Shown here piece after piece: positions 9,201 through 14,206 of a DNA stretch of 14,206 bases; the first letter of the stretch is position 1, and each line of letters starts with the position of its first letter. The translations under genes were made by a program, and so were the position numbers. The DNA is from an uncultured Acidobacteriaceae bacterium. Lineage in GTDB: Bacteria > Acidobacteriota > Terriglobia > Terriglobales > Acidobacteriaceae. The DNA is taken from assembly GCA_903842845.1 (NCBI GenBank), contig CAIMNN010000001.1, positions 1-14,206 on the forward strand. Reading direction: 5' to 3'. Below the pieces are notes generated by a model. It saw nothing but the letters and a program-made list of their open reading frames with translations, ran no database searches and was not told the DNA's origin.

Positions 9201-11901
9201 TACGGAAGATTTCTATGACTCAGCCGATGTTCAGGGTCAGCCGGTCGGTGTAGCGGGGGATGGCTCGCAGATCTGGATGATCACGCACAACGGTGTGGAT
9301 ACACACGCTATTCACTTCCACCTCTACAACGTGCAGTTGCTGAACCGTTTCGGCTGGGATGGATCAAATCGTCCGCCATTTCCGAACGAGCTTGGCTGGA
9401 AAGATACCGTGCGCATGAACCCGCTGGAAATAGACTTTGTGGCCATGCGCCCCATGTCGCAGGGCCTACCCTTCCCGGTGCCCGATAGCGTACGTCTGCT
9501 GGATGTGACCAAACCCGCAGAAGCGCGTGATCAGCAAATGTCGAATATTGATCCGTGGAATAATCGTGCCTCTCAAATCAATGTGCTACAGCCAATGGGA
9601 TGGGAATATGTATGGCACTGCCACCTGCTCGGCCATGAAGAGAACGACATGATGCGCGACCAGGTATTCCAGGTGCGGCCTCAAACGCCCTCGAATTTGG
9701 TTGCCTTCAACGATGGGCCGGGCGATATTGATCTCAGTTTCGTAGATGAGTCTTCCAGCGCCACCGGGTTTACTTTGGAACGCGCCACGGATGATGTTTT
9801 CACTCAGAATGTTACGGACTTCGATTGGCCTTACGCCGCAGGCTGGATGATGCCTGTGGGGGTGTCGGATACGAGCGCGGTTGCCGGCACTACATACTAC
9901 TACCGTGTGCGCAGCTACAAACCTGATGCGGACTACTGGAGCGCAGTACTGGGTAATCAACTGCCCAACCTGGTCTCTCCATGGTCTGGTTCTGTCAGCG
10001 TGGAAATGGCATCGCCGAACCTCACCTCAGTGACTCCGGCTGATCTCTTCTTCCCGAGCACGCAGTATCTGAATATGAGCACGGCGTTGGCTGTGAAGGT
10101 CGTCAATGAAGGCACTGCATCGCTGAACCTCAACAGTGCGACGATATCAGGCCCCAATGCATCTGACTTTGCAATTGCAACCGACACTTGTACTGGATCT
10201 GGTGTATTCAAGCATTGCACTCTGACCGTTAACTTTACACCGTCGGCTGTCGGTGCCCGTTCTGCAACGCTGACGCTCAGCTTCAACGACCCAACCAATC
10301 CTGTTTTCAATGTCTCACTGACAGGAACCGGAACGCTGGCAATTGCAACCATTACGGTACCGAGCTTATCGGTGACCTACGGTTCAAGCGCTCCGACCAT
10401 CACTCCAAGCGTAAAAGGTCTGGTTGGTGGCGATACTATCGCCAGTCTGGGAACCATCATGTGTTCGACAACGTTCACAGGGGCCAGCACTGTTGCAGGT
10501 AGCCCGTATAAAGCAAGTTGCACTGGTGCTGCGAATGCGAACTATAACATCGTCTACGTCAACGGAAGTATCACGGTAACGCCGGCAGCGCTTACAGTAA
10601 GCGCATCGAACCAGACGATGACTTATGGCTCCAGCCTGCCGACCTTGACAGGTACGTTGTCCGGTGTAGTGAACGGTGATGGCATCACGGCAAGCTATTC
10701 GACGACGGCGACCTCTAGCTCTCCGGTTGGGAGTTACCCAATCACGGCAAGCTTGAATGACCCGAACTCGAAGCTGAGCAACTATGCGGTGACGAACAAC
10801 GCGGGCACTCTCACGGTCACCAAGATAATGCCGACAGTGACTTGGACAAATCCTGCAGCAATCACGTATGGCACACCGTTGAGCACGATTCAGTTGAACG
10901 CGATACTGAGCGTTGCTGGCAAGTGTGTTTATACTCCGGCGGCAGGCACAGTGCTCTCAGCGGGAACACAAACCTTGAGCGTGCTCTGTACTCCGGCTGA
11001 TACGACCAACTATGCGACGCCAGCAGCTACGACTGTGACGTTGACCGTGAATAAGGCAGCTCCAACCGTAACACTTGTTGCAAGTGCGAAGACTCTGAAC
11101 TATGGCTCAACACTTACGTTGACGGCTACACTCTCGGCGGGAACAACCGGCACCGTCAACTTCCAGGACACGTATAACGGTGTGACATCGATCATCGGAA
11201 GTGGAACGATCACCAATAACATTGCCCAATTGGCGATCAACACATTAGGTAACGGGTCGCACACGATGAAGGCGATCTATGGAGGAGACTTGAACAACAA
11301 CTCCGCCACGTCTCAGGCAGTTACAGTGACAGTAGGTCAGGTATCGCCAATCACAGGCTTGAGTGTTTCATCAGTGAGTATCAGTTATGGCACTACTGAC
11401 ACCTTCACGGCGACTCTTCCATCGACGGCTACAGGCTCAGTGACATTCAAAGATGGCAATGTGGTCATCGGCACAAGTGTGGTGAGCAACGGCAAGGCGA
11501 CCTTGACCTACAACCAGCTCAAGGTAGGGCAGCACCCGGTCAGCGCTACTTACAGCGGCGATACGAACTACAAGGGCGCGACTTCATCCGTGATCACGGT
11601 GACAGTGAGCAAAGGCCTTCCGACTGTCACATTGACATCGTCCTTGAACCCGTCCAAGCATGGCAATAAGGTTACCTTTACGGTAAAAGTTGCAGTGCCC
11701 AGCGGTCTTACACCTCCGACTGGAACAGCGGTGATCAAGGATAGTACAGCGACGCTAGGAACAGTCACTCTGGTGAGTGGTGTGGCCAGCTACTCCACCG
11801 CAACGTTGACAACCGGTTCACACTCTATCAGCGTCACATACAGTGGCGATGCCAACTACCTTTCGGCCAAATCCAACACACTGGTGCAAAAAGTGAATTA
11901 A
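6286..11901 (+). CDS. Giant secreted multicopper oxidase with FN3, choice-of-anchor, MBG and Ig-like tail
   Basis: Exported copper enzyme coupling one-electron oxidation of a substrate (Cu(I), Mn(II) or phenolics) to reduction of O2 to water. The start at 6286 has GAGG eight bases upstream and gives a signal peptide, likely cut after ALA28; the ATG at 6250 has no good ribosome site. The protein is 1871 residues, about three times a CotA/CueO-size oxidase. All four copper motifs are present: H280-M-H282, H377-D-H379, H1007-A-I-H1010-F-H1012, and H1111-C-H1113 with H1117 and the axial M1122, as in CotA-like enzymes. Residues about 446-532 are an insertion of two GxGYTxxPxxxI-type units in the second cupredoxin region. 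After about 1131 come FN3 (to 1240), choice-of-anchor D-like (1245-1351), two MBG-type repeats (1352-1512), a related repeat (1514-1591) and three Ig-like group 3 repeats (1592-1871). The substrate is not decidable; divergence from cusBA supports copper detoxification, while large size and an FN3 module also recall MofA-type manganese oxidases. Confidence 0.9.
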   Translation: MNSDTRHPLSHVRACLCLLAIFFCGALAQTQVQNLQRSSSLNASTTSNPSTTPHFRSTTNAQRRAAAANMARRRAAKAMSAPKLQGGVHGNAVVGPPGTPGASLTRDQLYFSTTYPNFANSPLPNFNDSVNCPPPNYCGIRKFVDTLPLPNTPNDLGQMLQVAVPDTNTFPGSDYYEIALVQYSQKLHTDLPATLLRGYVQTNYGTDVNGNNTVAPAAVNYLGPIIIAQSNRPVRVKFVNNLPSGAGGNLFLPVDTSVLGSGLGLANGASPYLQNRATIHMHGGNTPWISDGTPHQWTVPAGDWGNTNYQRGASVAFVPDMYFVNGQVVPQCATPVGTNCSGSDPSTLPAGAVNDPGPGALTFYYTNQQSARLLFYHDHSYGITRLNVYAGEASAYIIRDEVEGDLIHGTNNSGINPGLVQAIPAAEIPLVIQDKTFVPQNPASTTISSVAMLELGAGYTNPTISFTGGCAVEPVAQAVVDTITDPYGQLLVDAITGINIVSAGSGCTSDPVVTITDSTGTGAAAFASVATLSQQDPTWDSSLWGGYGNLWYPHVYMPNQWPSNPDGSGTNPMGRWDYASWFWPAFTASNYSVRGELPCPSETDPTQTCPGTPSVIDPAPITENNGAIHQGVGSTVSLTPEAFMDTPVINGTAYPTLTVDPKPYRFRVLSIGNERSFNLSWFIACGTGGYTPSATAYPCPTSQVPIASGTEVGMVPSVTTPGFPSYWPSDGRNGGVPDPASQGPSWIQIANEGGVLPAPAILPPMPISYEKNMRSVTVTNVQNVGLVLMSAERADVIVDFSKYAGKTLILYNDAPAPFPGFDSRLDYFTGDQDQTGTGGAPSTYAGFGPNTRTIMQVKVNAGTPQPYDPAPLNTLLPAAFAATQPVPVVPEPVYSKVYGQNFTGHYPTLQSTSLTFTPIGGTTPITVNYGWKTIQELFEYDYGRMNSTLGTELPFTNFNTQTTVPLGYVDPFTEDFYDSADVQGQPVGVAGDGSQIWMITHNGVDTHAIHFHLYNVQLLNRFGWDGSNRPPFPNELGWKDTVRMNPLEIDFVAMRPMSQGLPFPVPDSVRLLDVTKPAEARDQQMSNIDPWNNRASQINVLQPMGWEYVWHCHLLGHEENDMMRDQVFQVRPQTPSNLVAFNDGPGDIDLSFVDESSSATGFTLERATDDVFTQNVTDFDWPYAAGWMMPVGVSDTSAVAGTTYYYRVRSYKPDADYWSAVLGNQLPNLVSPWSGSVSVEMASPNLTSVTPADLFFPSTQYLNMSTALAVKVVNEGTASLNLNSATISGPNASDFAIATDTCTGSGVFKHCTLTVNFTPSAVGARSATLTLSFNDPTNPVFNVSLTGTGTLAIATITVPSLSVTYGSSAPTITPSVKGLVGGDTIASLGTIMCSTTFTGASTVAGSPYKASCTGAANANYNIVYVNGSITVTPAALTVSASNQTMTYGSSLPTLTGTLSGVVNGDGITASYSTTATSSSPVGSYPITASLNDPNSKLSNYAVTNNAGTLTVTKIMPTVTWTNPAAITYGTPLSTIQLNAILSVAGKCVYTPAAGTVLSAGTQTLSVLCTPADTTNYATPAATTVTLTVNKAAPTVTLVASAKTLNYGSTLTLTATLSAGTTGTVNFQDTYNGVTSIIGSGTITNNIAQLAINTLGNGSHTMKAIYGGDLNNNSATSQAVTVTVGQVSPITGLSVSSVSISYGTTDTFTATLPSTATGSVTFKDGNVVIGTSVVSNGKATLTYNQLKVGQHPVSATYSGDTNYKGATSSVITVTVSKGLPTVTLTSSLNPSKHGNKVTFTVKVAVPSGLTPPTGTAVIKDSTATLGTVTLVSGVASYSTATLTTGSHSISVTYSGDANYLSAKSNTLVQKVN

Positions 11902-11932
11902 GTCAGAATGAAGCCAGTTCTATACCTGCTTA

Positions 11933-11976
11933 TCGATCTGCATGCAACTCCGAATGGGGTACTGCATGCAGATCGA
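11933..11976 (+). terminator. Strong hairpin after the multicopper oxidase gene, probable terminator
   Basis: A perfect 14-base stem (arms 11933-11946 and 11963-11976, TCGATCTGCATGCA with its complement) encloses a 16-base loop, starting 31 bases after the oxidase stop codon. TTTT follows at 11984-11987, a little further from the stem than in a textbook intrinsic terminator. Each arm also contains the self-complementary octamer TGCATGCA. It most likely ends the oxidase transcript or protects its 3' end. Confidence 0.55.
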
Positions 11977-12011
11977 GAGCGGGTTTTCTGTTGTGCATGA
12001 AAAGGTTACTT

Positions 12012-12029
12012 ATACCCCTTTAGGGGTAT
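12012..12029. promoter_or_regulatory. Palindrome ATACCCC-TTTA-GGGGTAT, CsoR-family-like operator
   Basis: Perfect inverted repeat with 7-base arms (12012-12018 and 12023-12029) around TTTA. TACCCC/GGGGTA tracts of this kind are typical of operators bound by CsoR-family repressors (copper, nickel and persulfide sensors). It lies upstream of the ATP-grasp/H-NOX cluster, 134 bases before the preferred start at 12164. No clear -35/-10 pair was identified around it, and no csoR gene is in the window, so the assignment rests on resemblance and the copper-gene context. Confidence 0.45.
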
Positions 12030-12163
12030 GAGGTTGCAGCCTTCAGGTGATGACCCTGAAAAAGCCCTACTCTACGATGAGATTGTGCGTATTTGTTTTC
12101 AAATCTGTTGCGTATTCGGGCAGTACCACCGCGCGAAGTGAAAATATGAGGAGAGTTGAATCA

Positions 12164-13381
12164 ATGGCCACTCGGCTTGACAGCGGTAAGACCAAGAGAA
12201 AATATGAGGTGCTGATAGGCGCCAAGACGGACGGGCACTCGGGCCTTCAGATCGCGCTTACGATGAGCAAGGCAGGGTACAGAGTTACATTGGTCGCTCC
12301 TCCCGGAATTTCACTGACGCAGAGTTCACACGTTGACCGGCTGATACCTGTACTGGGCACGGACGAGAGTCTTGTAGTGCGCTTGTGCGAAGAATTCGAA
12401 AAAGGTAATTATGATCGCTGCCTGATAGCGGATGAAAGCCTTTTGACTGTGGTCTTGAAAATGGCGATGGCTGACGCGCGATATGCAATTTTGCTTCCTT
12501 CCCGTAAAAGCCCAAAAGAGCAGAGCATGTTGCTTTCCAAATTTGACTTTGCGCTCATGGCCAAAGACATGGGCTTGCCCTTTCCTGAGTTTGAGATCTG
12601 CGGAACTCTGCAGCAGGTCATTGAGGTCGCCGAGCGCTTTGGTTATCCGGTAGTTTTGAAGGCCGAACACGGATATGGCGGCAGTATGGTTCGCGTTGCC
12701 AGAAATGACGATGATATTCAAGTTATTTGGCAACAGATCGGCGCTGGCAATCAGCTTCTGGTGCAGCGTTATGTAGATGGTGAGATCGGAAGTTCCGCGG
12801 TCTTCATGGAGCATGGAAAGTTACGCACATGGGTGTCCTTTGTACACCCGCTGCAATGGCCAACGAAGCTTTCGCCTTCGGTCAATGTAAAGTTTTGTGA
12901 ACCAGAGGAGTTGGAATCGATCATCACGTCATTAGGTGAGCGTACGGGCTTTGACGGCATCTGCGGTTTGGATTGGCTGCTCGACAAAAGCACAGGGCGA
13001 GTGGTTGTGCTTGAATTCAACCCTCGTCCAACGGCTACTCATGTCATGGGAAGCCACGTGGGTGCCGATTTTGCATCGGCGCTGCGGAGCATGAATGAGG
13101 GGCAAGAAATCTATCAGCGGCCGGGTGAACCCAAGCGTCCCAAGCCGGTTGCGCTCTTTCCACAGGCGGTGTATTGTGCAATCAGTGCGCGGAAACCACT
13201 GCTTGCACTTTCAGCGCTGCGGTCTGTGCCGTGGGGCGATCCGGGCATCGTTCTGGCTTCATTACGTCGTATCTTGACCCATTTCTTCCCAGAAAAATTG
13301 CGGCAGCCGTTGCGACAGTGGCGTACTGCACGCTACCTCAAGTCAACGTCACAAGTGGCGCATATTCAAGAGACGAGATGA
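12164..13381 (+). CDS. ATP-grasp domain protein (carboxylate-amine/thiol ligase-like), substrate unknown
   Basis: Predicted cytoplasmic ligase that activates a carboxylate as an acyl-phosphate and joins it to a nucleophile; substrates cannot be named. The start at 12164 has AGGAG ten bases upstream and gives 405 residues; the in-frame ATG at 12047 would add 39 residues that look unlike a conserved domain. Order: Rossmann-like pre-ATP-grasp domain (about 14-120, beginning YEVLIGAKTDGHSG), ATP-grasp fold (about 125-310) with nucleotide-binding K166 and the glycine-rich loop GYGGSM (170-175), the 'QRYVDGE' strand, and the Mg-binding motif E284-F-N286-P-R288-P. These catalytic positions are intact, so it should be active. 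The last 90 or so residues form a basic C-terminal extension with no recognised motif. H-NOX follows 13 bases after the stop, indicating one transcript. Relatives include biotin carboxylase/CPSase-like and amino-acid ligase proteins; none can be chosen from sequence alone. Confidence 0.85.
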   Translation: MATRLDSGKTKRKYEVLIGAKTDGHSGLQIALTMSKAGYRVTLVAPPGISLTQSSHVDRLIPVLGTDESLVVRLCEEFEKGNYDRCLIADESLLTVVLKMAMADARYAILLPSRKSPKEQSMLLSKFDFALMAKDMGLPFPEFEICGTLQQVIEVAERFGYPVVLKAEHGYGGSMVRVARNDDDIQVIWQQIGAGNQLLVQRYVDGEIGSSAVFMEHGKLRTWVSFVHPLQWPTKLSPSVNVKFCEPEELESIITSLGERTGFDGICGLDWLLDKSTGRVVVLEFNPRPTATHVMGSHVGADFASALRSMNEGQEIYQRPGEPKRPKPVALFPQAVYCAISARKPLLALSALRSVPWGDPGIVLASLRRILTHFFPEKLRQPLRQWRTARYLKSTSQVAHIQETR

Positions 13382-13394
13382 TAGGAGACGCATA

Positions 13395-13952
13395 ATGTAC
13401 GGCATGGTCAATAAGGCTTTGCAGTCCCTTATCACGCAGGAGCACGGTGAAGAAGCTTGGGAGTCGATCAAGAATGAGGCGAGTGTAGGTGTGCACCATT
13501 TCGTCTCAAACGATGGCTACCCGGATGAAGTGACATACAAGCTGTTACGCGCGGCATGCAAGCTGTTGAACGAGGATTCCACGGAACTGCTTTTTTCCTT
13601 TGGACGGCATTGGGTATTGAACACGGCGCGGCTGGAGTATGGACATCTGTTGAGTTCTGGTGGAATGGACCTGCGCTCTTTTCTTCTGTATCTGCCGAAC
13701 TTGCATACACGCATCAAGCTCATTTTCCCGCACCTTGTGCCGCCACATTTTACGTGTACTGAAGTGCAAGAGCATTCGCTGCGCCTGCATTATCGCTCTC
13801 ACCGCGAGGGGCTTGCCCCGTTTGTCACCGGTCTGCTGGACGGACTGGGGGAGCTGTATGGAACACCAGTTCGAGTTCAACATGAAGCGGTGCGCGGAAT
13901 GGCATCGGATCATGATGTGTTTTATGTGGAGTGGGATACTCCCGCGGCATGA
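13395..13952 (+). CDS. Stand-alone H-NOX (HNOB) haem nitric-oxide-binding sensor protein
   Basis: Cytoplasmic haem sensor of 185 residues, the usual size of a single H-NOX domain. It begins with the family start MYGMVNKALQ, and GGAG lies seven bases before the ATG. The proximal haem ligand is H104 in 'NLHTRI', and the haem-propionate motif YxSxR is Y133-S135-R137. The strained-haem proline region is represented by 'VPPHF' at 115-119. The position that carries the O2-stabilising distal tyrosine (Y140) in the Thermoanaerobacter protein aligns by eye with P142 here, in 'REGLAPF'. It should therefore resemble NO-selective H-NOX proteins that exclude O2. Bacterial stand-alone H-NOX proteins act by regulating a partner kinase or cyclase. 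Its TGA overlaps the ATG of the next gene (ATGA), which encodes an HNOBA-domain protein and is the obvious partner. Confidence 0.95.
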   Translation: MYGMVNKALQSLITQEHGEEAWESIKNEASVGVHHFVSNDGYPDEVTYKLLRAACKLLNEDSTELLFSFGRHWVLNTARLEYGHLLSSGGMDLRSFLLYLPNLHTRIKLIFPHLVPPHFTCTEVQEHSLRLHYRSHREGLAPFVTGLLDGLGELYGTPVRVQHEAVRGMASDHDVFYVEWDTPAA

Positions 13953-14206
13953 TCATCGATATTGCAGAGTTAACGCTTGCCTCCAGCATCTTTGACAGGA
14001 TATTTCCGTTCCATATTGCATTTGACGAGAACATGACCGTGCGCCACGTGGGGCAGGTGCTTCGTCGCATTTGTCCGCAAGTGCAACCGGGAGTGACGCT
14101 GAACGAAGTATTTGAGATCAAGTCTCCGCAAGTGCCGATGGAGTTCGAAGCCATCGGGGAAAATCAGCAACAACTTTACATACTCTCCAGCTTGAATATG
14201 GACCTG
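13949..14206 (+). CDS. HNOBA (H-NOX-associated) domain signalling protein, 5' part only
   Basis: The ATG at 13949 overlaps the H-NOX stop as ATGA, and the frame stays open to the end of the window (86 residues, no stop). The sequence FDRIFPFHIAFDENM, then VGQVLRRICPQVQPG and VFEIKSP, fits the HNOBA domain that follows H-NOX in animal soluble guanylate cyclases and that in bacteria is found in proteins encoded beside HNOB genes. HNOBA is a PAS-like/dimerisation module that relays the haem signal. The output domain lies beyond the window; a histidine kinase or a nucleotide cyclase (GGDEF or class III) would be usual. No TM segment is seen in the visible part, so it is probably cytoplasmic. Overlap with H-NOX suggests tightly coupled expression and direct partnership. 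Confidence 0.85.
   Translation, partial: MIIDIAELTLASSIFDRIFPFHIAFDENMTVRHVGQVLRRICPQVQPGVTLNEVFEIKSPQVPMEFEAIGENQQQLYILSSLNMDL

Noticed and set aside
9586..10352. Minus-strand open frames opposite the oxidase (9586-9960 and 9957-10352)
   Set aside because: They overlap conserved copper motifs and beta-domain repeats read on the plus strand, and their translations resemble no family.
10336..11898. Repetitive DNA that might be a CRISPR array or tandem satellite
   Set aside because: The periodicity is at protein level (MBG and Ig-like modules of about 80-95 residues), the reading frame is unbroken, and the nucleotide copies are diverged.
12047..12163. Upstream ATG of the ATP-grasp gene at 12047
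   Set aside because: The extra 39 residues are not domain-like, and the ATG at 12164 has a clear AGGAG; kept only as an alternative.
12326..12814. Open frame of 162 codons on the minus strand within the ATP-grasp gene
   Set aside because: The opposite strand encodes intact ATP-grasp motifs; the reverse frame has no recognisable features.

Overview
The window looks like a piece of an Acidobacteriota (Terriglobia-type) chromosome. This is inferred from three things: the moderately high GC coding style, a large secreted enzyme carrying choice-of-anchor, MBG and Ig-like modules, and a CusB with a 'DPMHP ... DCGM' metal-binding module plus a YHS domain. No sequence search could be run, so the taxonomy is tentative.

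Layout: (1) 1-1004, plus strand, is the 3' part of rlmN (23S rRNA/tRNA adenine-C2 methyltransferase), cut by the left edge. (2) 1043-5778, minus strand, is a translationally coupled cusB-cusA pair (periplasmic adaptor and heavy-metal RND pump, probably Cu(I)/Ag(I)), convergent with rlmN. No outer-membrane channel gene is visible. (3) 5779-6285 is an AT-rich divergent intergenic region with candidate promoters, a short direct repeat, and several inverted repeats that may be operators. (4) 6286-11901, plus strand, is a very large exported multicopper oxidase. It has all four copper motifs, an unusual insertion in its second cupredoxin region, and a C-terminal tail of about 740 residues made of FN3, choice-of-anchor, MBG and Ig-like modules. 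(5) 11902-12163 holds a strong hairpin (likely terminator) and a palindrome, ATACCCC-TTTA-GGGGTAT, that resembles the sites of CsoR-family metal-sensing repressors. (6) 12164-14206, plus strand, is a tight cluster of an ATP-grasp ligase-like enzyme, a stand-alone H-NOX haem protein and the start of an HNOBA-domain protein that runs off the right edge.

How they may work together: the left half is a copper-handling module, in which CusBA expels periplasmic metal while the exported oxidase oxidises Cu(I) or another substrate such as Mn(II) or phenolics. The right half is a gas-sensing module, in which H-NOX binds NO and signals to the HNOBA protein, whose output domain lies outside the window. 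The ATP-grasp enzyme at the head of this unit and the CsoR-like palindrome in front of it are the least expected parts, and they hint at a link between metal status and NO sensing. That link is inference only.
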